Assembly: GCA_902362925.1 (NCBI GenBank)
Contig: CABIYL010000002.1
Length of the DNA: 64,000 nt
DNA from: Pseudoflavonifractor sp902362925
Lineage (GTDB): Bacteria > Bacillota > Clostridia > Oscillospirales > Oscillospiraceae
Reading direction: 5' to 3' (one strand)
Shown: positions 40,070 to 49,250 of the stretch, piece by piece
Layout: each line of letters starts with the position of its first letter
How positions within the stretch are numbered: position 1 is the first letter of the stretch
Notes under the pieces: model-generated
Databases searched by the model: none
Told to the model about the DNA's origin: nothing
The model's input: the letters and a program-made list of their open reading frames with translations, nothing else
Position numbers and translations under genes: made by a program

Positions 40070-41553
40070 TGGGCGGGGCGCTGTCCACGCTGCTCAGCCT
40101 GACCCTGTCCGGATCGGTGCTCATTATGGCGCTGCTGGCCATCCGGCCTCTGCTGCGCCGCAATCTGAGGCACAGCGGACAGTACTATCTCTGGCTGGTG
40201 CCCTTGGCGCGACTGCTCCTGCCTGTTTTTCCCGCCATTGGTTTGCCTGAGGGTGTCAGTCGGGCGTTGCCTGAGGCAATTTCTGGTGGTGCGCTGTGGC
40301 TGAGAGCGCCGGACATGGCCCTGGCGGGACCGGATCGGCAGGGGGCAGGGGTGGATTTGCTGTCCCTACTGCCCGGACTGCTGGTCATTTTGTGGGGAAC
40401 GGTGGCCGTTGCCCTGGCCCTGCGGGCGGTGTGGCGGTATGTCCGCTGTCTCCGTGCGCTGGAGCGGGAGAGCCGTCCGGCCGGGGAGCGTGCTCAGACG
40501 GTCTATGAGGAAGCCTGCCATATGCTGGAGGTGACCAGGCCGCCCAGACTGGTGGTCTGCCCCGGTCTCCGATCTCCCATGCAGGCCGGATTGATTCGTC
40601 CCATGGTGCTCCTGCCCGACGAAAACAGCGGGGAGGAGGTGCTCCGGGCGGCGCTGCTCCACGAGCTGACCCACTACCGGCGTCTGGACCTGTGCTATAA
40701 GTGGCTGGCAGAGGCGGCGGTGTGCATCCACTGGTTCAACCCGCTGGTCTATGTGATCCGGCGGGAGCTGAGCCGGGAATGTGAGCTCTCCTGTGATGAG
40801 AGTGTGCTGGGGCGGCTGGATGAGTCCGGCCGCAGGGTCTACGGCGCGTCTCTCCTGGCCCTGGCCCGGCCTGTATCGGGACCAACCAAGAACAACATGA
40901 CCCTTGCCATGAGCAAGGATGGAGAACAGCTGAAAGAGAGGTTGTATGCCATTATGAAGTTTGAGTCCAAAGGAAAGCTGACCGGCGCTGTGGCGGTGGG
41001 CGTGGCGGCGGCGCTGTGCCTGTGCGGTGTGCTGGCCGGGGCTTACGCCGCCGACCTGACCGGACAAGCGGAGGAGACAAAGCAGCCCGACCTGCTGGTC
41101 ATCTCGGAACCGCTGGCCACCGGAGAGCAGGCAGGGGCTGCCGAGGAGAAGCTGACCTCTCCTCTGGACGGCGACACCCTGACGGTGACCATGCCCTTCG
41201 GCAACCGGGTGCACCCCATCACCGGGCAGACCACCAGCCATGACGGCCTGGACATCCAGGCGGAGAGCGGCGCGGCGGTGTACGCGCCCCGGAGCGGCCA
41301 GGTGCTGGAGGCCGCCTTTAATCAGGAGTATGGCAACTATGTTGTCATTGGCTGGGACGGCGGGGAAGTGCTCTTTGCCCATCTGTCAGCCTGTGCGGTG
41401 GCTGAGGGAGACCAAGTAACCCAAGGCCAGAACGTGGGCTATGTGGGCCAGACCGGTATGGCCACCGGCCCCCATCTCCATGTGGAGATCCGGCTGAACG
41501 GGGAACTGGCCGACCCGGAGACCTGCTTTACCGGCGTGACCTTTGTACATTAA
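40069..41553 (+). CDS. M56/M23 fusion metallopeptidase (BlaR-like sensor with LytM domain)
   Basis: A 494-aa fusion. Residues about 1-300 form a BlaR1/MecR1-type M56 domain with TM helices near 10-28, 35-57 and 98-125, and the zinc motif HELTH (198-202) with the downstream Glu in ECELSCDES. A further TM helix (about 304-328) leads to an extracellular M23/LytM domain (about 364-494) with its zinc ligands: His391 and Asp395 in SHDGLD, and HLH (469-471). In BlaR1 the external part is a penicillin-binding sensor; here it is a peptidoglycan-peptidase fold that may sense or cut cell wall. The start ATG overlaps the stop of the repressor gene. Confidence 0.9.
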   Translation: MGGALSTLLSLTLSGSVLIMALLAIRPLLRRNLRHSGQYYLWLVPLARLLLPVFPAIGLPEGVSRALPEAISGGALWLRAPDMALAGPDRQGAGVDLLSLLPGLLVILWGTVAVALALRAVWRYVRCLRALERESRPAGERAQTVYEEACHMLEVTRPPRLVVCPGLRSPMQAGLIRPMVLLPDENSGEEVLRAALLHELTHYRRLDLCYKWLAEAAVCIHWFNPLVYVIRRELSRECELSCDESVLGRLDESGRRVYGASLLALARPVSGPTKNNMTLAMSKDGEQLKERLYAIMKFESKGKLTGAVAVGVAAALCLCGVLAGAYAADLTGQAEETKQPDLLVISEPLATGEQAGAAEEKLTSPLDGDTLTVTMPFGNRVHPITGQTTSHDGLDIQAESGAAVYAPRSGQVLEAAFNQEYGNYVVIGWDGGEVLFAHLSACAVAEGDQVTQGQNVGYVGQTGMATGPHLHVEIRLNGELADPETCFTGVTFVH

Positions 41554-41562
41554 AGAAAAAGC

Positions 41563-41600
41563 CAGAGCGGCGCTGCCCTTTCGGGCAGCGCCGCTCTGTA
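41563..41600. terminator. Terminator shared by the M56/M23 and alcohol dehydrogenase genes
   Basis: CAGAGCGGCGCTGCCC pairs perfectly with its complement across TTTC; on the minus strand a T-rich tract follows. Confidence 0.85.
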
Positions 41601-41629
41601 TGTAGGAGGGAAAAGGAGTGGTGAGTTGA

Positions 41630-42811
41630 TTAGAAGTCCACCTCAGTGCCGTAGTAGATGCAGGTGAACAGCTTGGCCATGGTGGCGGGGTCGATGGGAC
41701 GGGGGTTGGAGCCGGTGCAGGCGTCGCCCACAGCGTTGGTGGCGATGGCTTCCAGCTTCTCCTTGAACTCGTCCTCGATGATGCCGAAGTCCTTCAGGGT
41801 GTTGGGGATGCCCATGGCGTCGTTCATGGAGCGGATCTTGGCGCGCAGGCCCTCGACCAGCTCAGCGGTGGTGTCGCCAACCACGCCCATGGTGCGGGCG
41901 ATGTCGGCATAGCGCTCGGCAACGCCGTCAGCCTTGGAGTTGTAGGCGATGACGTAGGGCAGGTACATGGCGTTGGCCAGGCCGTGGGTGATGTGGCCGG
42001 TGGAGAAGGCGGCGCCGGTCTTGTGGGCCATGGAGTGGACGATACCCAGCAGGGCGTTGGAGAAGGCCATGCCGGCCAGGCACTGACCATAGTGCATCTC
42101 CTCGCGGCAGGACATGTCGCCCTTGAAGGACTTAATGAGGTCCTTCTCCACAATGTGGATGGCCTCGATGGCCAGAGGATCGGTGAACACGGTGTGCAGG
42201 GTGGACACATAGGCCTCGATGGCGTGGGTCAGAGCGTCCATACCGGTGTAGGCCACCAGGTGGGGAGGCATGGTCTCAGCCAGAGCGGGGTCGACGATGG
42301 CCACGTCGGGGGTGATGTTGAAGTCAGCCAGGGGGTACTTGATGCCCTTGGCATAGTCGGTGATGACGGAGAAGGCGGTGACCTCAGTGGCGGTGCCGGA
42401 GGTGGAGGGGATGGCGCAGAACTTGGCCTTCTGACGCAGCTCGGGGAAGTTGAAGGGGGTGATCAGGTCCTCGAAGGTGGTCTCGGGGTACTCATAGAAA
42501 GCCCACATAGCCTTGGCAGCGTCGATGGGGGAGCCGCCGCCCATGGAGATGATCCAGTCGGGCTCGAACTCGCGCATCATGGCGGCACCCTTCATGACGG
42601 TCTCAACGGAGGGATCGGGCTCGACGTTCTCGAAGAGCTTGGTCTCGATGCCGGCTTCCTTCAGGTAGCCGATGGCCTTATCGACGAAGCCGAAGCGCTT
42701 CATGGAGCCGCCGCCCAGGACCATGACGGCCTTCTTGCCCTTCAGGGTCTTGAGGGCTTCCAGAGCGTTGGCGCCGTAATAGATGTCGCGGGGCAGAGTA
42801 AATCTGGACAT
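41630..42811 (-). CDS. Iron-containing alcohol dehydrogenase
   Basis: A 393-aa group III (Fe-dependent) alcohol dehydrogenase. The start is ATG 42811, 8 nt after TTTGGAGG. NAD(P)-binding GGGSMKRFGF and SMGGGSPIDAAKA, then iron ligands in the DALTHAIEAY and HSMAHKTGAAFSTGHITHG segments are seen. Butanol/ethanol dehydrogenase-type fermentative activity is likely, exact substrate unknown. The codon use looks highly expressed (strong CTG/AAG/GAG preference). The upstream palindrome at 42889-42906 overlaps the -35 box. Confidence 0.93.
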   Translation of the reverse strand: MSRFTLPRDIYYGANALEALKTLKGKKAVMVLGGGSMKRFGFVDKAIGYLKEAGIETKLFENVEPDPSVETVMKGAAMMREFEPDWIISMGGGSPIDAAKAMWAFYEYPETTFEDLITPFNFPELRQKAKFCAIPSTSGTATEVTAFSVITDYAKGIKYPLADFNITPDVAIVDPALAETMPPHLVAYTGMDALTHAIEAYVSTLHTVFTDPLAIEAIHIVEKDLIKSFKGDMSCREEMHYGQCLAGMAFSNALLGIVHSMAHKTGAAFSTGHITHGLANAMYLPYVIAYNSKADGVAERYADIARTMGVVGDTTAELVEGLRAKIRSMNDAMGIPNTLKDFGIIEDEFKEKLEAIATNAVGDACTGSNPRPIDPATMAKLFTCIYYGTEVDF

Positions 42812-42877
42812 AGCAAAAACCTCCAAATAAAATGTCAGAAAGTATTGACAAAAAAATAACGATTCTTACCGGGGACT

Positions 42878-42906
42878 ATTATTACACTTTGACAAACAAA
42901 TGTCAA
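42878..42906 (-). promoter_or_regulatory. Promoter and palindromic operator of the alcohol dehydrogenase
   Basis: On the minus strand TTGACA (42901-42906) and AATAAT (42878-42883), 17-nt spacer. TTGACAAACAAATGTCAA (42889-42906) is an inverted repeat with 6-bp arms covering the -35. A redox repressor such as Rex is a possible binder, but the arms differ from the TTGTTAA consensus. Confidence 0.6.
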
Positions 42907-42928
42907 TATCTATTTTGGAATTTTTTCG

Positions 42929-42970
42929 TAAAAAATCCACGTCCCGGACAAGTGTTTCCGGGACGTGGAT
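42929..42970 (-). terminator. Terminator of the M20 peptidase operon
   Basis: ATCCACGTCCCGGA (42935-42948) pairs with TCCGGGACGTGGAT (42957-42970); T6 follows on the minus strand. Confidence 0.88.
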
Positions 42971-42995
42971 ATACGAAATAGAGAAAAGGGACGGT

Positions 42996-44186
42996 TCAGA
43001 TTTTTTCAGCGGAAAAGTGCTTCAGCGCCAGCTCCACCGACCGGGCCAGCAGGGCGGCACCCAGGGGGAGGGCGTCGTCGTCGGTGCGGAAATGGACGTT
43101 GTGCCAGCAGGGATTTTCCCGGTCGGGGAAGCCGGAGCCCAGCCAGTAGAAGAAGCTGGGGATGCCCTGAGAGAGCACGGCGAAGTCCTCGCTGCCCATG
43201 TCGGGCCGGGGCTGGACCACGTTTTCCGCGCCCACCAGCTCCGCTGCGGCCTGTTTGGCCAGGGCGGTGGTCTCCGGGCCGTTCCAGGTGACGGGCACCT
43301 GGGGTTCCAGCACAAAGTCCGCCGTGCAGCCGTAGGCGGCGGCGATATCCCTGGCCAGGGATTCCAGCCTGGCAGAGGCGTCAGCCAGAACCGTGTCCGA
43401 GTGGGCACGCAGGCTGCCCGTCATGGTGAGCAGGTCGGGGGCGAAATTGTCCGGCGTACCGGCATGGATGGAGCACACCGAGCACACCAGGCTGTCCAGC
43501 GGGTCGGTGCAGCGGCTCACCACGGTCTGGGCGGCGCTGACAATGGCAGCGCCGGGGACAATCACGTCCACGCACTTGTGGGGAGAGCCGCCATGGCCGC
43601 TCTTGCCGTAGAGGGTGAGGGTGAAGTTATTCTTGCCCGCCATGATGGGGCCGGGGAGCACGGCAATCTGGCCGCAGGGTACCTCAGGCCGGTTGTGGAG
43701 GCCGAAAATGGCGGCAGGCTTGCCGCCCGCCTTTTCCCACAGACCGTGGCGCAGCATGGCTGCCGCCCCCTGGGTCACCTCCTCGGCGGGCTGGAAAATG
43801 AGCAGCACAGAGCCGGAGAGCTGTTCCCGCCGGGCGGCCAGAAGCTTGGCCGCGCCGTAGAGACAGGTGGTGTGGAAGTCGTGGCCGCAGGCGTGCATGA
43901 CGCCCTCCACCTCCGAGGAACCAGGACCCTCCGGCTCCTGAAGGGTGATGGCGTCGATATCCGCCCGCAGAGCCACGGTGGGGCCGGATTTTCCGCCCCG
44001 CAGCAGGGCGGCTACGCCGGTCTCCATGCCCAGGTCCAGAAATTCCACCCCCAGCGGCTCCAGCAGAACACGGATTTTGGCCGTGGTGTTGACCTCATGG
44101 AAGCTCAGCTCCGGCCTACGGTGGAGCTGGGCCTTCAATTCCTCCAGCGCGGGCGCCAGCGCCCGTGCCTCCTCCAGCAGCGTCAT
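42996..44186 (-). CDS. M20-family amidohydrolase/peptidase
   Basis: A roughly 396-aa M20D-type aminoacylase or hippurate-hydrolase-like enzyme. N-terminal LHRRPELSFHE, metal site ADIDAITLQEPEG and HACGHDFHTTCLYGAA, the Glu in IFQPAEEVTQGA, FGLHNRPEVPCGQ, and the late DMGSEDFAVLSQ are all present. Two starts are possible: ATG 44186 (AAAGGA 11 nt upstream, chosen) and ATG 44198, which overlaps that ribosome site. Likely cotranscribed with the upstream GNAT gene (44-nt gap). Confidence 0.9.
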   Translation of the reverse strand: MTLLEEARALAPALEELKAQLHRRPELSFHEVNTTAKIRVLLEPLGVEFLDLGMETGVAALLRGGKSGPTVALRADIDAITLQEPEGPGSSEVEGVMHACGHDFHTTCLYGAAKLLAARREQLSGSVLLIFQPAEEVTQGAAAMLRHGLWEKAGGKPAAIFGLHNRPEVPCGQIAVLPGPIMAGKNNFTLTLYGKSGHGGSPHKCVDVIVPGAAIVSAAQTVVSRCTDPLDSLVCSVCSIHAGTPDNFAPDLLTMTGSLRAHSDTVLADASARLESLARDIAAAYGCTADFVLEPQVPVTWNGPETTALAKQAAAELVGAENVVQPRPDMGSEDFAVLSQGIPSFFYWLGSGFPDRENPCWHNVHFRTDDDALPLGAALLARSVELALKHFSAEKI

Positions 44187-44230
44187 GGTAAACGCCATCC
44201 TTTCCCGAGAATTTTCCCGATTTTATTTTT

Positions 44231-44803
44231 TTATAAAGGGGCATGGCCGCCCTGTCCAGCCAGCCACTGCTCCCGGGTGATCATCACCGCCAGCCAGCCG
44301 TCTTCCCGGCTGTACTCGGAAAAACCGGCGGCAAAATGGGTCTGCCAGGCGGAGACCTCCTGTCTGGCGATCTTAAAGTCATTGTGGATCCGACTGATTT
44401 TACACACCCGGAAGGCGTGGTCCAGCAGCAGCTTCAGGGCGGGCACGGCGTACCCCTGTCCCCGGTAGGGCGCGTAGAGGACGATGCCCATGTCCCACCA
44501 GTCCTTGTCGGGGGTGTAGTGGAAGCACACATCGCCCAGCCACTGGCCGTCCGATTTCCTGCGGATGTAGGCGGCAAACCGCTCCGGCTCCCTGCCGACC
44601 CACTGGGCATACCAGCTCTCCCACTGGGATGGAGGGAAATCCACGCAGCCCGTGTCCCGGTGGTAGCCCGGATAGAACACGTCCCAGTCCCGGTTGTAGG
44701 ACATGGTGTCGGGGTCCGACTCCATCTGCGCCATAAACCACAGATCTTCCAGTTTTGGGACATAGAGCTCCAGCTCATCGGTCTGGGGACGATGCTGTTC
44801 CAT
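44231..44803 (-). CDS. GNAT-family N-acetyltransferase
   Basis: A 190-aa acetyltransferase with GGGAGG before ATG 44803. Acetyl-CoA-binding region: MGIVLYAPYRGQGYAVPALKLL, then the RIHNDFKIARQEVSAWQTHFAAGF segment typical of the RimJ/RimL branch (given here in short). Aromatic residues are unusually frequent in the N-terminal half (WDVFYPGYHRD, WESWYAQW). Acceptor unknown. Neighbouring M20 peptidase removes acyl groups, which may or may not be related. Confidence 0.85.
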   Translation of the reverse strand: MEQHRPQTDELELYVPKLEDLWFMAQMESDPDTMSYNRDWDVFYPGYHRDTGCVDFPPSQWESWYAQWVGREPERFAAYIRRKSDGQWLGDVCFHYTPDKDWWDMGIVLYAPYRGQGYAVPALKLLLDHAFRVCKISRIHNDFKIARQEVSAWQTHFAAGFSEYSREDGWLAVMITREQWLAGQGGHAPL

Positions 44804-44828
44804 GGGATACCTCCCTTTCCGGGCGTCC

Positions 44829-44857
44829 TTGCCCTCTCTCTAAAAGTAGTATACAAT
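44829..44857 (+). promoter_or_regulatory. Promoter of the MATE gene
   Basis: TTGCCC (44829-44834), 17-nt spacer, TACAAT (44852-44857), 38 nt before the start codon. Confidence 0.7.
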
Positions 44858-44895
44858 GAGAACAGCAAAAGTCAAACCGGAAAGGAAGCAGACCC

Positions 44896-46287
44896 GTGGC
44901 GGAAGCAAAAAATGATTTTACAAAGGGCAGCGTGTCCGGGGCCATCACCCGGATGGCCCTGCCCATGACGGCGGCCCAGCTGGTGAATATCCTCTACAAT
45001 ATTGTGGACCGGATGTATATCGGACGCCTGCCCGGTATAGGCCGTCTGGCCCTCACCGGCGTGGGGCTGGTGCTGCCGGTTATCTCCATCATCATCGGCT
45101 TTGCCAACCTGTGCGGCACCGGCGGCGCGCCGCTGTGCTCCATCTGCCGGGGCAAGGGGGACAACGAGGAGGCCGAGTGGGTCCAGGGCAACTCCTTTGC
45201 CCTGTTGCTGGGGCTGGGCGTGGCGCTCACCGCCCTCATCCTCCTGTTCCGCAAGCCCATCCTCTACCTCTTCGGCGCCAGCGGCGCCACTTTCCCCTAT
45301 GCGGACAGCTACCTGTCCACCTACGCCCTGGGCACCGTCTTTGTCATGGTCAGCCTGGGCATGAATCCCTTCATCAACTCCCAGGGCTTTGGCCGGATGG
45401 GGATGCTCACCGTGTCCATCGGCGCGGCGGTGAACATCGTGCTGGACCCCATCTTCATCTTTGACTTCGGCTTCGGTCTGGGGGTGCGGGGCGCCGCCAT
45501 CGCCACAGTCATCTCTCAGGCCTGCTCGGCTGCCTGGGTGCTGTGGTTCCTCACCGGAAGAAAGGCCATTGTGCGGCTGCGGCTGAGCCGGATGAAGCTC
45601 CAGGCGGCCAGAGTGGTGCGGATTGTGAGCCTGGGCACCTCCGGCTTTGTCATGGCCCTCACCAATTCCCTGGTGCAGATTCTCTGCAACGCCACCCTCC
45701 AGCACTGGGGCGGCGTGCAGTACGGCGACCTGTACGTGGGCGTGATGACCGTCATCAACTCGGTGCGGGAGGTCATCACCATGCCGGTCAGCGGCATTAC
45801 CCAGGGCTGCCAGCCGGTGCTGGGGTACAACTACGGCGCAAAGGCCAATGACCGGGTCCGGCAGGGTATCCGGTTCACCACCGCGGTGACCATGGGGTAT
45901 TCGGTGGTCATCTGGGCGGTGGTCATGCTATTTCCCGCCGCCTTCATCCACCTGTTCAACAGCGACGCGGAGCTGATTGAGACCGGCGTGCCCGCCTTCC
46001 GTACCTACTTCTCCATCTTTTTCTGTATGTCCCTCCAGTTTATCGGCCAGTCCATCTTTGTGGGCCTGGGCCGCAGCAAGAACGCCATCTTCTTCTCCCT
46101 GCTGCGCAAGGCCTTTATCGTGGCACCCCTGACCCTGCTGCTGCCGGTTCTGGGCTTCGGGTACAACGGCGTGTTCCTGGCCGAGCCCATCTCCAACGTC
46201 ATCGGCGGCCTGGCCTGCATCCTCACCATGTACTTCACTGTGTACCGCCCCCTGGCGGCGGAACAGGCGAACCGGGCGTCCCGCTGA
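44896..46287 (+). CDS. MATE-family multidrug efflux transporter
   Basis: A 463-aa membrane protein with about twelve TM segments in two homologous halves. The start is GTG 44896 after AAAGGAAG. Family signatures include PMTAAQLVNILYNIVDRMYIG at the N-terminus (TM1 region), NPFINSQGFGRMGMLTV, GAAVNIVLDPIFIFDFGFG, and in the second half PVSGITQGCQPVLGYNYGA. Exports cationic compounds by sodium or proton antiport; substrate unknown. Confidence 0.95.
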   Translation: MAEAKNDFTKGSVSGAITRMALPMTAAQLVNILYNIVDRMYIGRLPGIGRLALTGVGLVLPVISIIIGFANLCGTGGAPLCSICRGKGDNEEAEWVQGNSFALLLGLGVALTALILLFRKPILYLFGASGATFPYADSYLSTYALGTVFVMVSLGMNPFINSQGFGRMGMLTVSIGAAVNIVLDPIFIFDFGFGLGVRGAAIATVISQACSAAWVLWFLTGRKAIVRLRLSRMKLQAARVVRIVSLGTSGFVMALTNSLVQILCNATLQHWGGVQYGDLYVGVMTVINSVREVITMPVSGITQGCQPVLGYNYGAKANDRVRQGIRFTTAVTMGYSVVIWAVVMLFPAAFIHLFNSDAELIETGVPAFRTYFSIFFCMSLQFIGQSIFVGLGRSKNAIFFSLLRKAFIVAPLTLLLPVLGFGYNGVFLAEPISNVIGGLACILTMYFTVYRPLAAEQANRASR

Positions 46288-46304
46288 GGGCCGTCCGGTT
46301 TTTC

Positions 46305-46333
46305 TTGCCCCGATGGGGGAAAACTGGTATACT
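46305..46333 (+). promoter_or_regulatory. Promoter of polA
   Basis: TTGCCC (46305-46310), 17-nt spacer, TATACT (46328-46333), about 50 nt before the polA start. Confidence 0.7.
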
Positions 46334-46383
46334 GTATACTGAAATGTTATGTCCGGGGGAACCCGGAGGCAGGAGGCAACCCC

Positions 46384-49053
46384 ATGAAGCTCATGGTCAT
46401 CGACGGAAATTCCATCGTCAACCGGGCGTTTTACGGCGTCCACATGCTCACCACCCGGGACGGCCAGCCCACCAACGCGGTGTACGGCTTCCTCACCATT
46501 CTCCAGAAGCTGGTGGATGAGGAGAAGCCGGACGCCCTGTGCTGCACCTTTGACCGGAAGGCGCCCACCTTCCGCCATCTGGCCTATGAGGGCTACAAGG
46601 CCCAGCGGAAGGGCATGCCCGACGAGCTGGCCTCCCAGATGCCCATCCTCAAGGAAGTGCTGGACGCCATGAACATCCCCCGGTACGAGATGGACGGCTG
46701 GGAGGCGGACGACCTCATTGGCACCATCTCGGTGAAGGACGCCGCCGCCGGGTGGGACACAGTGGTGGTCACCGGCGACAAGGACTCTCTCCAGCTGGTC
46801 ACCGACCGCACCCGGGTGAAGCTGGTGTCCACCCGCATGGGCCAGACCACCACCAAAGAGATGACCCCCGACTCCTTCCGGGAGACCTACGGCTTTGACC
46901 CCATCCACATCATCGACCTGAAAGCCCTCATGGGAGACGCCAGCGACAACATCCCCGGCGTCAAGGGCGTGGGGGAAAAGACCGCCATGGACCTCATCCA
47001 GCGCTATCAGAGCGTGGAGGCCATCTACGCCGACCTGGACAAGGTGGAGGCCAAGCCCGCTGTGCTGAAAAAGCTGACCGAGGGCAGAGAGCAGGCCAAG
47101 ATGTCCTATGACCTGGCCACCATCCGCACCGACGCGCCCCTGGACTTCAAGCCCGAGGACGCTGCCCGGAAGGAGGTAAACCAGGCTGAGCTGTACCAGC
47201 TGTTCCTCAAGCTGGAGTTCTCCAAGCTCATCGACAAGATGGGCCTGAAGGCCCCTCAGGGAGAGGTGGCTGCGGCCACCGAGGAGCAGGCGGTTACCGG
47301 CACCTGCGAGAGCGAGGAGGTCACCGACCTGACCCGTGCGGAGGAGCTGCTGGCCATCTGGAGAGGGCAGGAGAGCGTGGACGTGCTGGCTCTGCCCGAC
47401 CTGAACGCCGTGGCGGTGGAGTGGTGGGAGAGCGAGTCCCACTCCAGGGCCGCTGTGCTCCGTGCCGACAAGCTGGAGGGGTACAACGGCGTGCTCAAGG
47501 CCCTCTTCACCGCTGATATCAAGAAAAACACCCACGACGTGAAAACCCTGCTCTCCCGGCTGCTGGAGGAAGGCGTGGAGGGGGATGGCTTTGTCTTTGA
47601 TACCGCCATCGCCGCCTATCTCCTGGCTCCCACCGACGGCAGCTACGAGCTGGAAAAGCTGGGCATCACCTACTTCAACCAGGAATTTGCCAAGGCCAAG
47701 GACACCTACCTGGCCCCTGACGCCTTCTCCCCACTGGCCGACCAGACGGCGGTGCTGGGGGGCATGCTGAGCCACTGCGCCCTCATCGGGGCCCTGAAAA
47801 AGGTCCTGGCGCCTCGGCTGGAGGAGCTGGGCATGCACCAGCTCTACTACGATATTGAGCTGCCCCTGTGCCCGGTGCTGGCGGCCATGGAGCACGCCGG
47901 TATGCTGGTGGACCGGAAGGCCCTCTCCGAGTTTGGCGACATGCTGGACGAGCGCATTTCCGCTGACCAGACGGAGATTTACGAGCTGGCAGGGGAGACC
48001 TTCAACATCAACTCCACCCAGCAGCTGGGCAAGATTCTCTTTGACAAGCTGGGCCTGCCGCCGGTGAAAAAGACCAAGACCGGTTACTCCACCAACGCTG
48101 AGGTGCTGGAGAAGCTGCGGGGACAGCACCCCATCATCGACAAGATTCTGGAGTACCGGCAGTACACCAAGCTGAAGTCCACCTATGTGGACGGCCTGGG
48201 CAAGGTGATTGCTCCCGACGGTCGTATCCACACCTCTTTCCAGAACACGGTCACCGCCACCGGGCGGCTCTCCTCCACTGAGCCCAACCTGCAGAACATC
48301 CCGGTGCGCACTGAGCTGGGTGCGGAGCTGCGGAAGATGTTCGTGGCTCCCGCAGGAAAGGTGCTGGTGGACGCGGACTACTCCCAGATTGAGCTGCGGC
48401 TGCTGGCCCATATCGCCGGGGACGAGCACATGATTGAGGCCTTCCGCACCGGTGAGGACATCCATACCGTCACCGCTGCCCAGGTATTCGGCGTGCCGGT
48501 GGACCAGGTCACCAAGCACATGCGCTCCTCCGCCAAGGCGGTCAACTTCGGCATCGTCTACGGCATCTCCGCCTTCTCCCTGTCCCAGGACATCGGCGTG
48601 CCCACCTATGAGGCCAAGGAGTATATCGAAAAGTACTTCGCCCGCTTCTCCGGCGTCCACGCCTATATGACTGACGTGGTCAACCGGGCCAAGGCCGACG
48701 GCTATGTGTCCACTCTCTTCGGACGCCGCCGCTGGCTGCCTGAGCTCAAGTCCTCCAACTTCAATACCCGCTCCTTCGGCGAGCGGGTGGCCCTCAATAT
48801 GCCCATTCAGGGCACAGCCGCCGACATCATGAAGCTGGCCATGATCCACGTCCACAGCCGCCTGCGGGAGGAGGGACTTCAGGCCAGGCTCATCCTCCAG
48901 GTCCACGACGAACTGATTGTGGAGTGCCCCGAGGAGGAGGCGGAGACCGTCAAGGCTCTGCTCTCCAGGGAGATGGAGTCGGTGGCCCAGCTGGCCGTGC
49001 CTCTCATCGCCGACGCAGCCGCCGGAAGAAGCTGGGCGGAGGCCAAGGGCTAA
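46384..49053 (+). CDS. polA: DNA polymerase I
   Basis: An 889-aa family A polymerase for repair and Okazaki-fragment processing. The 5'-3' exonuclease domain spans about 1-290 (MVIDGNSIVNRAFYG, YEMDGWEADDLIGTI, GDKDSLQLV, GDASDNIPGVKGVGEKTA). The middle domain (about 300-475) lacks the DTET and other acidic proofreading motifs, so 3'-5' exonuclease is probably inactive, as in Bacillus/Thermus enzymes. The polymerase domain (about 480-889) has TATGRLSSTEPNLQNIPVR, VDADYSQIELRLLAHI, RSSAKAVNFGIVYG and LILQVHDELIVECP. Its TAA stop abuts a MITE-like element. Confidence 0.97.
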   Translation: MKLMVIDGNSIVNRAFYGVHMLTTRDGQPTNAVYGFLTILQKLVDEEKPDALCCTFDRKAPTFRHLAYEGYKAQRKGMPDELASQMPILKEVLDAMNIPRYEMDGWEADDLIGTISVKDAAAGWDTVVVTGDKDSLQLVTDRTRVKLVSTRMGQTTTKEMTPDSFRETYGFDPIHIIDLKALMGDASDNIPGVKGVGEKTAMDLIQRYQSVEAIYADLDKVEAKPAVLKKLTEGREQAKMSYDLATIRTDAPLDFKPEDAARKEVNQAELYQLFLKLEFSKLIDKMGLKAPQGEVAAATEEQAVTGTCESEEVTDLTRAEELLAIWRGQESVDVLALPDLNAVAVEWWESESHSRAAVLRADKLEGYNGVLKALFTADIKKNTHDVKTLLSRLLEEGVEGDGFVFDTAIAAYLLAPTDGSYELEKLGITYFNQEFAKAKDTYLAPDAFSPLADQTAVLGGMLSHCALIGALKKVLAPRLEELGMHQLYYDIELPLCPVLAAMEHAGMLVDRKALSEFGDMLDERISADQTEIYELAGETFNINSTQQLGKILFDKLGLPPVKKTKTGYSTNAEVLEKLRGQHPIIDKILEYRQYTKLKSTYVDGLGKVIAPDGRIHTSFQNTVTATGRLSSTEPNLQNIPVRTELGAELRKMFVAPAGKVLVDADYSQIELRLLAHIAGDEHMIEAFRTGEDIHTVTAAQVFGVPVDQVTKHMRSSAKAVNFGIVYGISAFSLSQDIGVPTYEAKEYIEKYFARFSGVHAYMTDVVNRAKADGYVSTLFGRRRWLPELKSSNFNTRSFGERVALNMPIQGTAADIMKLAMIHVHSRLREEGLQARLILQVHDELIVECPEEEAETVKALLSREMESVAQLAVPLIADAAAGRSWAEAKG

Positions 49054-49214
49054 GGCAGCACCGCACAATTATGTCTGCGGCCCTGGCAGGCCCTTTTGCC
49101 CCAACTGTGCAGTTTGTAAATCTTGAAATACATCCAGTATTCCGGCGATTTTCAAACTTTCATTTGAGACAAAATGACTCAGCCAGTTCTCTTGCCAAAT
49201 TGTGCCGTGTTGCC
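49054..49214. mobile_element. MITE-like element with imperfect terminal inverted repeats
   Basis: The 161-bp non-coding segment begins GGCAGCACCGCACAATT (49054-49070) and ends AATTGTGCCGTGTTGCC (49198-49214), inverted repeats matching at 15 of 17 positions. CTAA occurs directly on both sides (49050-49053 and 49215-49218), as expected for a target duplication; the left CTAA contains the polA stop. The interior has no ORF. A second copy in the window was not noticed. Confidence 0.65.
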
Positions 49215-49250
49215 CTAAATCAACAGAACAGACAACAGGAGTATCAGAAC

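Noticed and set aside
45928..49068. A 1046-codon open frame antisense to polA and the end of the MATE gene
   Set aside because: Shadow frame caused by GC-rich codon use; polA motifs on the plus strand are unambiguous.
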